A model generated the notes under the pieces. That model did no database searches. It worked only from the letters and a program-made list of their open reading frames with translations, and was not told where the DNA came from. This document shows positions 9,001 to 16,134 of a stretch of 64,000 nucleotides of DNA, piece after piece; position 1 is the first letter of the stretch; each line of letters starts with the position of its first letter. The stretch comes from Paenibacillus sp. FSL H7-0326 (GTDB lineage Bacteria > Bacillota > Bacilli > Paenibacillales > Paenibacillaceae): contig NZ_MPVN01000005.1 of assembly GCF_001955535.1 (NCBI RefSeq), positions 124,001 through 188,000 of the forward strand, given 5' to 3'. The position numbers were made by a program, and so were the translations under genes.

Positions 9001-9302
9001 TCACGATTCGAAGTCCAGGTTAGCTTGTCCCCAGTAATCTGTTCCTCGGTCAAGTCATCGTAGGCTGCATTCAATATAATACTATTTAAGGAAATTGCTT
9101 GTCCGCTTGTGGCTAACACATAACCTTTTTCATGGGCTAAAGACTTTATGGCTGCTTGCCCATTCACTTCTTGTACTTCTGGATTCTGATAAACCGCTTC
9201 GCTAACCGTAGCTGCGTTTGCATTGATCGTATGATATGGCAATGTACTAAATAATAGTGTGAAACTGAAGGGTACAAGAAAGTACATCCGCTTCTTCATC
9301 AA
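6099..9302 (-). CDS. Secreted multidomain glycerophosphodiester phosphodiesterase
   Basis: The 1067-residue protein begins with a signal peptide (about 1-31). An Ig-like segment (to about 150) and a concanavalin-like domain (about 160-340, starting EEDFNDQADGSIPQDW) follow. Next is a TIM-barrel-like domain without the catalytic HRG motif (about 355-560), then an active-looking GDPD domain with AHRG at His575, APENT, IENDIYLSKDG and MHDETIDRTTNGTG. The C-terminus carries two Ig-like repeats of about 80 residues (Big_6 type), each with a GKxVxG and VYAxDxxGN pattern. GDPDs split glycerophosphodiesters or teichoic-acid glycerol phosphates into glycerol 3-phosphate. GAGGAGAG precedes the ATG. No cell-wall sorting signal is seen. 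Confidence 0.92.
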   Translation of the reverse strand: MMKKRMYFLVPFSFTLLFSTLPYHTINANAATVSEAVYQNPEVQEVNGQAAIKSLAHEKGYVLATSGQAISLNSIILNAAYDDLTEEQITGDKLTWTSNRDAIEITEDTMTAHQNGVYPLTVTREGASANVLLVVKGEDEEEYVLYEEDFNDQADGSIPQDWSKLSSTTDEEISVKSGALEIDGRGNNSGGKGVLLPEYLGLFGNYKIEADVSHLAANDNSRWHSIMYRVQNHSYPYYQMAVRQNSTAANGVEFAERTPENAWNVAAKNSFSEAIAADQMYRYTVIAQGNRVQELINDELLIDTDLATHYSTGRIGFQAAGSLTKVDNIKVTLHTEALPEVVQPGDNFTHVEEPETNISLAPTIVTEVDSSEDLQSIVEGTRPATAILHVNSRLQVTDEAGSVIDELGSVIETLDQTVIPAFAIEEEATIVPLTDYLKSIDLEDAFVLSDRPELVKKTREAYPIIRGIIEYPVSGELSEEQLMDIRRTTNSHLAKIVLLPESAGSIENISYLQKKLMTVWVEEDSNTAATNVDIHRMITSGTNGMVTDQYKEAVNALSFYDENVTLARTPFIFAHRGIPGLAPENTLEGAKLSYEKGATHIENDIYLSKDGHIVIMHDETIDRTTNGTGKVESYTLAELEQFLANDQFPEAYPDARIPTLRQFFEEFKGKKDVEHIVEIKTGNPAIIDKLVSLIEEIGVENQVSVISFNASQLLLLAEQMPGMSIGYLTSGIANETDVYPSLRSTLNTVQNLNSTFNTSYGGLGVNFLEAAKHRGVTVWPWTYRDEALFTDHFLLGIYGLTTDYAHWASEWASRITPKQAEFKLNAGESTEIKAMIETYDRQTKDIAPEIVVIDGEDKVEVNGNVVTAQAEGTIHAMLRYTQQVSVDKSYHIYTQPITITVKADNKPPAKPKVNPVADNSTTVSGTAEAGSTVYVKAGKTVLGEAITNSEGNFSINIPAQKAGTELSVYAVDQGGNTSSLEKIKIIDKTPPSMPEVNEITIKKMSGKAESDTTVYVYNGKKLVGKASVNRKGEFSVSLKNSKKGDVLTVYAEDKAGNVSLKNNVKVN

Positions 9303-9446
9303 ATTCTCTCCTCTAATAAGATTATTCTTCGGATCTTTTCATTTATTTGACTGTCATTCTAGATGAATTTTTGTAATCTCCCTCCCCTTTTTCTATATGG
9401 AACGTGTAAGCATGTAACGAGCTTCACAGTAATGCTAGCAATCTTA

Positions 9447-9474
9447 TGTAAACAGCCATGTATTATCTTGTAAA
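9447..9474 (-). promoter_or_regulatory. Possible PhoP box upstream of the GDPD gene
   Basis: On the minus strand TTTACA (9469-9474), AATACA (9459-9464) and TTTACA (9447-9452) are spaced 10 and 12 bases apart. This resembles Bacillus Pho boxes (TTAACA-like repeats about 11 bp apart). It lies about 145-170 bases before the start. The link to phosphate control is inference from the GDPD function. Confidence 0.35.
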
Positions 9475-9711
9475 TGAGGAAAAGATAGGATTTATGTAAT
9501 AGGGATACCCCATTGTCTTAGTTTCAGATGTCCAAACTTAGAGGTAGCAAGTGCTTATAATCACAGAAGAATAGAAGAATTCAATACACTTGGACTGATG
9601 TTCGCAGGAGGGCCCCAGTACCATTTAATTAACATCTTGAATAATTAGTACTTTAGATTTATTTACCAACAATTTACAAAACATAAGTATCCTGCATTTG
9701 TCAGTAAATAG
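9475..9711. other. Intergenic stretch without recognisable genes
   Basis: The 475-base gap between the GDPD and LCP genes contains the Pho-like repeats and the LCP terminator. In the remaining AT-rich part I see no coding frame, RNA gene or clear promoter. Confidence 0.5.
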
Positions 9712-9736
9712 AAAAAGCCTGCGGTTCCCGCAGGCT
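9712..9736 (-). terminator. Terminator of the LCP gene
   Basis: A 9-bp stem AGCCTGCGG / CCGCAGGCT (9716-9724 and 9728-9736) has a three-base loop and is followed by U residues on the minus strand. It lies 42 bases beyond the stop codon. Confidence 0.82.
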
Positions 9737-9777
9737 ATGGTTGCTCAAGGCAAGTGTTAACCACCTTTATCATATAT

Positions 9778-10821
9778 CTAATAAGTGACCTTCTCACTCG
9801 ATTCCTCTAGACTCATGTCGTTATCGTCTATCCTATTCTCAGGCACTTCCTCCGTTTGAGCATCCGCAGGCTTCAGCACATCCTGTACGTAGCTCTTGAG
9901 CTCCTCCTCGTCTCTAACTGTAAGAACCGCTGCTCCGCCAATTCTTTCTTCCTTGAGCAGGCTCATCGGCGGAATCTGTTCGCTGCCTTGGAGCGTGCTC
10001 TGGTATCCGAGCGAGGCCAGCTTCCAAATATCATTAAGGGACAGATTCGTATCTATATAAGGGTTGATCTCATTTAATATGGACGGAAGCTTGGCGATGG
10101 AGGAGGAAGTCAGCATTTTGTCTGCTATCGCCTTCAACAGCTCACGTTGACGCTCCGTTCTGGCAAAATCGGACATGGCATCATGCCGAAATCTTACATA
10201 CATGAGCGCTTTCTCTCCATCCAAATGCTGCATTCCTTGCTTCAGATCGATATCATATTGATGATTATCCGCCTTGCTGACGTAATACAGATCCTTCTCT
10301 ACTTCAAAATCCACTCCACCTAGAGCGTCCACGAGCTTGATGAAGCCCTGAAAATCAGTGTACACATAATATTGCACCGGAATGCCGAGCAGATCGCTCG
10401 CTGCCTGCATCGCAACATTCGGACCATGGGTGATGGCCGTATTAATTCGATTGTTGTTATAGCCCGGAATTTCAACGTAACTATCCCGCATGAGCGAGAA
10501 CAGAGAGATCTTCTTCGCTTCGGGATCAAGAGAGGCTACCAGCATAGCATCTGAGCGAGGAATCTCTCCCTCCTTCATGCCTCTGGCATCCACGCCCATA
10601 ATAAGAATATTGACGACCTCATCACCTTCCCATACGGGCGGCTCGATCGTCTGCTCCTGATCAATATGCTCTATATTATGAAATGGGGAGCTTTCTCCTT
10701 CCTTTTGCAAGCCTTGAAGCTCCTTCACTATTGAAGAGACGTAGACTCCTCCGAGAGCAATGGCACAAACAACGATACAGAGAATAATTGTCAGCGTAAA
10801 ACGCTTTGTTCTTCTGGTCAT
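9778..10821 (-). CDS. LytR-CpsA-Psr (LCP) family cell-wall protein
   Basis: The 347-residue protein has one N-terminal membrane helix (about 9-31) and an extracellular LCP domain. Family marks include NILIMGVDAR, PRSDAMLVASLDP, SLMRDSYVEIPGYNNNRINTA, GGVDFEVEKDL and LMYVRFRHDAMSDFARTERQR, with the conserved Arg and Asp residues that bind the lipid pyrophosphate. LCP enzymes transfer wall teichoic acid or other glycopolymers from undecaprenyl carriers to peptidoglycan. The C-terminus is acidic and low in complexity. It is a single-gene unit, so the glycopolymer cannot be deduced from neighbours. Confidence 0.93.
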   Translation of the reverse strand: MTRRTKRFTLTIILCIVVCAIALGGVYVSSIVKELQGLQKEGESSPFHNIEHIDQEQTIEPPVWEGDEVVNILIMGVDARGMKEGEIPRSDAMLVASLDPEAKKISLFSLMRDSYVEIPGYNNNRINTAITHGPNVAMQAASDLLGIPVQYYVYTDFQGFIKLVDALGGVDFEVEKDLYYVSKADNHQYDIDLKQGMQHLDGEKALMYVRFRHDAMSDFARTERQRELLKAIADKMLTSSSIAKLPSILNEINPYIDTNLSLNDIWKLASLGYQSTLQGSEQIPPMSLLKEERIGGAAVLTVRDEEELKSYVQDVLKPADAQTEEVPENRIDDNDMSLEESSEKVTY

Positions 10822-11004
10822 AGATTTGCTGTTCCTTTCACAACGGGGATAAGCTATTTTTGTTTAACTTACAAGATGAACAATTTCATCTTACCAAAGG
10901 ATCAAATTGATTCTTACTTACTATATTGTAAGATCACGATCAAACCTTTCATTTAGCACGGCCTCTTCTCGAAGAAAAACAGCTTAACACCACTGCATGA
11001 AATA

Positions 11005-11043
11005 AGCCCAGGCATCTCCATCACTTCCGGAGTTGCCTGGGCT
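11005..11043. terminator. Terminator-like hairpin beyond the DUF4353 gene
   Basis: The 10-bp arms AGCCCAGGCA (11005-11014) and TGCCTGGGCT (11034-11043) enclose a loop with a smaller CTCC/GGAG pairing. The U-tract is weak on the minus strand. It lies 62 bases past the stop of the 11105-13486 gene. Confidence 0.6.
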
Positions 11044-11104
11044 GTATACACCACCCGTATGCTATTTACAATCGTTTTTTTGGCTGACGTCTGTTTAAGA
11101 TAAA

Positions 11105-13486
11105 CTATCTTCTGCCGCCGCCAAAGCCGCCGTTCGCATTCCCTGTTGTTACGCCTGACTCATCCAGCCATGTGGTAGCTGTTTCCCCAAGCTCGAACGA
11201 CACGACCTCGCTTCCGCCTTCGTAATTCCCTGTCTTATACCATCCGCCGGTAACGTCTTCACTTGAGCTTCCTCCGGAATAGAGCGTGTAGGTTTTTCCT
11301 TTCTCAAGATCCGGTGAGCTGATCACGACAAACTGATAATCCTTGGACGGTTCAAAAGTCACGATGGTGTTGCCTTCACTGTCTTCCAGATGCACCAGCG
11401 TTCCTGCAGCCTGTGTTTCAGGATAAGTCATCGCAATCGAGAGCTGAGTGGATTCTTCAGATAATGCCTGTGCCATTCCTGATGTGCCGGCTCCGATCAA
11501 GTAACCCCCGCTCATGTCAAATGTGCTTCCATAATCCAGTGTACCATTTCCGTTATTGGTTGGACCATTTACGATTACGGTACCATCCGTCATTGTAATG
11601 GAACCATTGGCGTCAATCCCATCACCGCCGGCTTCGACGGTGAGAAGTCCGCCAGAGATAGTCAGCTTCGCATTCTGATTGCCTTCCATTCCGCCGCCGA
11701 ATCCACCGCCGCCAAAGCCGCCTTGCGGCGGAGTTCCGCTTGGCATCTCACCATCCGCTGGAGGCTCCGGCATCTCGCCATTCGCAGGAGCTTCCGGTCG
11801 TTCGCCCGCTGCAGGCGCTTGTTCACTTGTTGTACCCTGTGCTTCATCCGCTGCAGAGGAAGCTTCTGGAGTTCCGGATGCGGAAGCATCCGCTTCACCT
11901 GCGGTTGTTCCTGCTGCTTCGGATGTTTCTGTTGTTTCCGCAGCGGCGTCTGTGGTCTCGGTCGTCGTATCTGTACCGGACGCATTCACTCCATCATCGG
12001 AGGAGACTACATAAGTCTTACCGCCGGAGATCGAAATATCTGCTCCTTCCAGTCCTTCGTAGCTTGCGGTAATGTCCATTGTTCCGCCAGAGATGGATAG
12101 CAGAAGCTCCGCATGAACCGCATCATCACCCGAGGCAATACTGAACTCTCCACCTGTGATCGAAATATTTTGATTACTGTGAACCGCATCATCGGCTGAA
12201 TCCATCGTAAATGTTCCGCCATTGATGACCATATCCCCGCCTGCTTTGACCCCTTTTGCACTCGTCGATTCTTCCTCAGCGGCTGTTGTATCCTCTGCAT
12301 TGTCAGCATCTGCAGTGGAGGCGGCTGTGTCCGTTGTTGTACTTGCCGGCGTGCTTGTTGCTGCTGCCGTGACCACCGTACTGGCCGTATTCGTGCTGGT
12401 TGTATTCGCTGTGCCTGCTTCATCTGTATTGTTGCTTGCTTCATCTGATGGATTCGCTGTATCCGAAGGCGCTGCAGGTGCAGACTCTCGGTTCCATTCC
12501 CCTCGCATCATGCCGCCGTTGCCATTCATTCTCCCTTGTCCCATCTCATTGCTCTCGGTCTTCACCTCAGCGTTCGCACTGCCGCCGCCAGTGACAAGGT
12601 TATACGTACCGCCATTAATCAGCAGTGATTTCTCCGATTGAATTCCGTCATTCTCAGCTTCTATCTTAAAAGTACCGCCAGCGATCGCGATGATCCCTTT
12701 GTCCTCATCTTCATCATTGGTCGATTTCATGCCGTCTCCACCGGCCTTGATCGTCACGGTACCGTTCTCGGCAGCCAGCCGGTCACGACCTACGATCCCG
12801 TCATCCTCGGCATGGATGTCGATGGTGCCTTCTACTATTTTCAAGTCGTCCTTGCTCGTGATTCCATCTTTATAGTTAGCGGTGATGGATAAGCTGCCTG
12901 TACCGTTGATGCTCAGATCATTTTTGGCAAAAACAGCCGCACTCGGCTCATCACTTGCTTCGTCCTCATAAACATATGTTTTGCCATCCGTCACTTTATT
13001 TTCAGTTCCATCCTCCAGTGTGATGACGGTCTTTCCCGCACCTTTGCTGTAAATCGCCGCACTGTCGCTGTCTGTAATATCGACACCGTTCAGAACCAAG
13101 TGCACCAGCTCTTTCTCTGCCGTATCCACGATGATCTGCCCATCACTGAGCGTTCCGCTGAGTACATAGGTACCCGGGCTCGTAATGGTCACAGATCCTT
13201 CGACAGCTTCTGCACCCGTACCGTTAATTTGAGCACTTGCTCCATCCAGCTCAATGGTTACGGCACTCTCTGCACTCCATTCGGTGTTACGGTCCTCCTC
13301 ATCGAAGGTAATCATATCCTCCATCTTCAAGCTCGCCAGCTCAGCTGTGGCCTCATTCGCGGTGCCTGCTTCAGCTGTTCCTGTATCGTCGGTCGCTGAC
13401 GCATCACTGCATGCTGTCATCAGCACCGCGCATAAGAATACGACGCTAAGTCTGTTCGCTATGCTTGTCTTTTTCATTTTATTCAT
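11105..13486 (-). CDS. DUF4353 (Cthe_2159-like) carbohydrate-binding lipoprotein
   Basis: The 793-residue protein has a lipoprotein signal (LMTAC, Cys26). Repeating beta-helix rungs of the type SITGGEFSIASGDDAVHAE and GGDGIDANGSITMTDG follow, the pattern of the DUF4353/Cthe_2159 family, whose founding member binds acidic polysaccharide. Two Ala/Thr/Glu/Pro-rich insertions (about 320-410 and 495-590) interrupt the helix, with FGGG-rich linkers. The C-terminal domain has TFEPSKDYQFVVISSPDL. Its place beside DUF4956 and VTC genes is a recurrent arrangement in Firmicutes as I recall it. The long antisense frames here reflect low-complexity codons, not genes. Confidence 0.85.
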   Translation of the reverse strand: MNKMKKTSIANRLSVVFLCAVLMTACSDASATDDTGTAEAGTANEATAELASLKMEDMITFDEEDRNTEWSAESAVTIELDGASAQINGTGAEAVEGSVTITSPGTYVLSGTLSDGQIIVDTAEKELVHLVLNGVDITDSDSAAIYSKGAGKTVITLEDGTENKVTDGKTYVYEDEASDEPSAAVFAKNDLSINGTGSLSITANYKDGITSKDDLKIVEGTIDIHAEDDGIVGRDRLAAENGTVTIKAGGDGMKSTNDEDEDKGIIAIAGGTFKIEAENDGIQSEKSLLINGGTYNLVTGGGSANAEVKTESNEMGQGRMNGNGGMMRGEWNRESAPAAPSDTANPSDEASNNTDEAGTANTTSTNTASTVVTAAATSTPASTTTDTAASTADADNAEDTTAAEEESTSAKGVKAGGDMVINGGTFTMDSADDAVHSNQNISITGGEFSIASGDDAVHAELLLSISGGTMDITASYEGLEGADISISGGKTYVVSSDDGVNASGTDTTTETTDAAAETTETSEAAGTTAGEADASASGTPEASSAADEAQGTTSEQAPAAGERPEAPANGEMPEPPADGEMPSGTPPQGGFGGGGFGGGMEGNQNAKLTISGGLLTVEAGGDGIDANGSITMTDGTVIVNGPTNNGNGTLDYGSTFDMSGGYLIGAGTSGMAQALSEESTQLSIAMTYPETQAAGTLVHLEDSEGNTIVTFEPSKDYQFVVISSPDLEKGKTYTLYSGGSSSEDVTGGWYKTGNYEGGSEVVSFELGETATTWLDESGVTTGNANGGFGGGRR

Positions 13487-13548
13487 CCTTCCTGGTCGCT
13501 CGGAAATTGAATTAATTGGTGTGAGAGTTGCTTCCGTGTGTACCGCTC

Positions 13549-13607
13549 GGTTTTTGGCTGTCTCTCTCCGGTTGGCTTCGCCAAAAGTCGTTCGTCATCC
13601 AAAAACC
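13549..13607. repeat. Nested inverted repeat upstream of the DUF4353 gene
   Basis: The outer arms GGTTTTTGG (13549-13557) and CCAAAAACC (13599-13607) pair perfectly. An inner hairpin TTGGC-TTC-GCCAA occupies 13572-13584. It lies between the DUF4956 stop codon and the DUF4353 start with no U-tract, so it may be a structured leader or processing site. Confidence 0.5.
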
Positions 13608-13739
13608 TCGCTTAGTTACGTATGCAAAAACACAACAAATTCAAATTCCTCGCTAAGTATTTTTGGGCTCAAATTTCTTCTTCGATTGAAATTTTCGCTA
13701 ATGCTGAATTATAAGGTCACTCACAGTGGAGTGGATAAA

Positions 13740-14426
13740 TTAATATTCTGAGGTCGTAGGGCTCATCGTCAGGGAAAGATCCAGATTACCATTACGGCAT
13801 CGGATTTCGTCCAGGAATTCTTTTTGGTTAGTAAGCTGATTCATCGTCACGCCGTACACGAGTTCATACAAGCTGCCCAGCTCGGTTGTTCTGATCTTTT
13901 TCAGCTCATATTGTACGTTGTATTTCTGGAACACCTCGTCAAAGGCATCATCGTAGCTCAAATTCTCAGGAATCGTGATTTTAAGTGTTCTTTGCAATGT
14001 TTTTCTTGCACCGAAGTTAAATTTACTCAGGACGAACATCAGGATACACAGAATCAGGGTGAATAACACCGCATACCCGAAGGCTCCCACACCACAGGCA
14101 AGACCCGCTGCCATCGTAAACAGGACAAAAGCAATATCCTTCGGATCCCCAGGCGCACTTCGAAACCGGATGATAGAGAATGCTCCCGCCAAACTAAACG
14201 CTCGTGCAATATTACTGCCAATCAGCAGAATAATAATGGCCACAATGGCCGGTAAGATGACCATAGTCAAGGAAAAGCTCTGGGTATACCCGTTTGCATT
14301 CGTCTTCATATAGGTAAGACTGATGATACCGCCTAACAAAATGGCGATGAGAATACTGAGCACCGTGCTCATAAATGTAAGTTCTGTCGTTGTGTCTGTA
14401 GCTGCGTTTAATAGGGAATCAAGCAT
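13740..14426 (-). CDS. DUF4956 membrane protein
   Basis: The 228-residue protein has about four membrane helices (residues 15-145) with the family block LVGSNIARAFSLAGAFSIIRFRS-like, here IARAFSLAGAFSIIRFRSAP followed by GDPKDIAFVLFTMAAGLA. A cytoplasmic domain of about 80 residues comes next. DUF4956 proteins almost always accompany VTC polyphosphate polymerases and are presumed to be their membrane partners. The start overlaps the upstream VTC gene by 8 bases, implying translational coupling. Confidence 0.88.
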   Translation of the reverse strand: MLDSLLNAATDTTTELTFMSTVLSILIAILLGGIISLTYMKTNANGYTQSFSLTMVILPAIVAIIILLIGSNIARAFSLAGAFSIIRFRSAPGDPKDIAFVLFTMAAGLACGVGAFGYAVLFTLILCILMFVLSKFNFGARKTLQRTLKITIPENLSYDDAFDEVFQKYNVQYELKKIRTTELGSLYELVYGVTMNQLTNQKEFLDEIRCRNGNLDLSLTMSPTTSEY

Positions 14427-15162
14427 AAAGCATACTCTCCTGTTTCTGTTTTTCGTTTTTGATCATTTTTTTGTATTCATTGCCGTATTTGGAGAAACTC
14501 GTCCGATACAGCTGATGCTCTGAGAGCAGGACCGACAGCCACATAGGCACCGTCTTTTCGGCCTTCACTTCCATGAGCCATTGGCCTTCATCCAGCAGCT
14601 GCTCGCCGTAATCTCCGTTCTCCAATTTCAAGTCATAGCGTCTTGTGCGAATATTGGTATCAAACGTAATTCGAAGATCGCGGCTGTCTTTGCAGAAGAG
14701 TGCTTTTCTGTCATAAGACAGGTACAGCTTGGGTGCCAAATCGTACCTCCGCAGGAAATAGCTGATTTCGTTCACGACTTGGGCGTTCATGTAATCCTTC
14801 AGCTCCGGTGCCTGTCCGGTACGGACAAATTCGTACGCCTCATCCAGCTTGAGCGCGGTTCTACGCTTGTTGACCAGGCCGAACACCTTCTTCTTGATCT
14901 CGAGATACACCTTCGCGTCCTTGCCCGGAACACCGTAGGCTCTGAGTCTGAGCTTTTCCTTATACTTGGGCTTCGCCAGGCTCGCTCTGATCAATGAATC
15001 ATGTGCTGTGTCGAAGTACAGATTGCTTATGGAATAAAATTCATGCTGCTTGTTATATTCATCGGGTTCCATATATTCCATGAGATCGAGATACAGCCTC
15101 CGGTACGAGTTGCTGTCGAGCAGATATTTGCTCTCATAGCGGTTAAATACCTCTATAGCCAT
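14419..15162 (-). CDS. VTC-domain polyphosphate polymerase
   Basis: The 247-residue protein is a stand-alone VTC catalytic tunnel domain. Visible marks are NRYESKYLLD at the start, SISNLYFDT, YKEKLRLRAYG, VYLEIKKK, NKRRT, YDRKALF, ITFDTNIRTR, LMEVKAE and SFSKYGNEY. The alternating basic residues (Arg/Lys) line the tunnel and the glutamates bind the metal. The family makes inorganic polyphosphate from nucleoside triphosphate. It is the first gene of the VTC-DUF4956 unit and is divergent from a two-component operon. A 10-bp-spaced TTAA array sits upstream. Confidence 0.9.
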   Translation of the reverse strand: MAIEVFNRYESKYLLDSNSYRRLYLDLMEYMEPDEYNKQHEFYSISNLYFDTAHDSLIRASLAKPKYKEKLRLRAYGVPGKDAKVYLEIKKKVFGLVNKRRTALKLDEAYEFVRTGQAPELKDYMNAQVVNEISYFLRRYDLAPKLYLSYDRKALFCKDSRDLRITFDTNIRTRRYDLKLENGDYGEQLLDEGQWLMEVKAEKTVPMWLSVLLSEHQLYRTSFSKYGNEYKKMIKNEKQKQESMLYA

Positions 15163-15230
15163 GTGCTTCAGATCCTTTCTCTGTTGTGGTAGGTCTCATG
15201 TGGTGATGTATGTATCGTAAGCTCTCAACC

Positions 15231-15260
15231 TTTAATGAATCTTAAATGCATTTAACATTT
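15231..15260 (-). promoter_or_regulatory. TTAA triplet array, probable OmpR-type operator
   Basis: Three TTAA cores occur at exact 10-bp steps: TTTAATGAAT, CTTAAATGCA, TTTAACATTT. On the minus strand the array ends about 12 bases before a TACGAT -10 element (15214-15219) and takes the place of a -35 box. That is the usual position for OmpR/PhoB-type activators. The neighbouring response regulator is the obvious candidate binder. Confidence 0.5.
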
Positions 15261-15333
15261 CGAGAATCTTTTTTACACTGCGTTTACAATCCCGATCTCT
15301 AATTAAGAAGCTTCATATAATAGGCACTAATTA

Positions 15334-15362
15334 TTGATCTGAAAGTTATCCATTCGTATGAT
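15334..15362 (+). promoter_or_regulatory. SigA-type promoter of the two-component operon
   Basis: TTGATC (15334-15339), a 17-base spacer and TATGAT (15357-15362) precede the response-regulator gene, with a leader of about 88 bases. Confidence 0.55.
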
Positions 15363-15456
15363 GGTAGAATAAGCAGCTTAAGGTTGGTTAAAGGTACTCC
15401 TGCTATACTAGGCCTATTCAAACCTACAGATAATCCATACAGAGGATGAAAAAGCG

Positions 15457-16134
15457 ATGAGAATATTAATTGTGGAAGACGAGCTTCATCTGGCAGAGGC
15501 TCTCTCCCAAATCTTAAAAAAACAAAACTATTCCGTAGATATGGTCCATGACGGCAGAAGCGGACTCGATTATGCACTCAGCGAGATCTATGATCTGCTG
15601 CTGCTTGATATTATGATGCCGGAAATGGATGGGATCAGTGTCCTGAAGGAGATTCGCAAGGAAGGCCTCTCCACCCCCGTCATCCTGCTGACGGCCAAAG
15701 GCGAGATCGATGACAAAATTACCGGGCTGGATTATGGTGCCGATGATTACGTCGCCAAGCCCTTTTCCTCCGGAGAGCTGCTGGCCCGAATCAGAGCCGT
15801 GCTGCGGCGCAAAAGCGAGGTCATGCCAGAGGAAGGTTTGAAATTCGGGGATATGGAGCTCAATACTTCTACCCTGAAGCTTTCGGTTAACGGGAAGGAA
15901 ATGAAGCTGAATCTGAAAGAAAATGAGCTATTGGAGCTGCTAATGGTAAGGAAGCAGTCAATTACCTCCAAGGAGCAGATTATTGAGAAGCTGTGGGGCT
16001 TTGACTCTGATGTCGAGCACAACAATGTAGAGGTATATATCTCTTTTTTGCGTAAGAAGCTGAACTTCCTGAATTCTGCCGTCCGCATCAGTACCGTTCG
16101 AGGCGTTGGGTATGTGTTAGAGGTGAATACCTGA
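15457..16134 (+). CDS. OmpR-family response regulator
   Basis: The 225-residue protein has a receiver domain (about 1-115) with the acidic pair E8/D9, phospho-acceptor Asp51 in LLLLDIMMPEMDG, Thr in LLTAKG and Lys in AKPF. A winged-helix domain follows (about 130-223), with LKENELLELL, the recognition segment NNVEVYISFLRKKL and RGVGYVLE. It is co-transcribed with the next gene; TGA and ATG share one base. Its probable target is the divergent VTC-DUF4956 operon, judged from the operator-like array between them. Confidence 0.93.
   Translation: MRILIVEDELHLAEALSQILKKQNYSVDMVHDGRSGLDYALSEIYDLLLLDIMMPEMDGISVLKEIRKEGLSTPVILLTAKGEIDDKITGLDYGADDYVAKPFSSGELLARIRAVLRRKSEVMPEEGLKFGDMELNTSTLKLSVNGKEMKLNLKENELLELLMVRKQSITSKEQIIEKLWGFDSDVEHNNVEVYISFLRKKLNFLNSAVRISTVRGVGYVLEVNT

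Noticed and set aside
11662-12444. Several long open frames (107-145 residues) on both strands inside the DUF4353 gene.
   Set aside because: They lie in the Ala/Thr/Glu-rich low-complexity part of a real gene, translate to Gln/Arg/Pro- or Ser/Ala-rich junk, and have no ribosome sites.
15372-15400. CTTAAG near 15374 and TTCTTAAG near 37411 as further YesN sites.
   Set aside because: Neither has a second hexamer at the 20-base distance seen in the three accepted sites.
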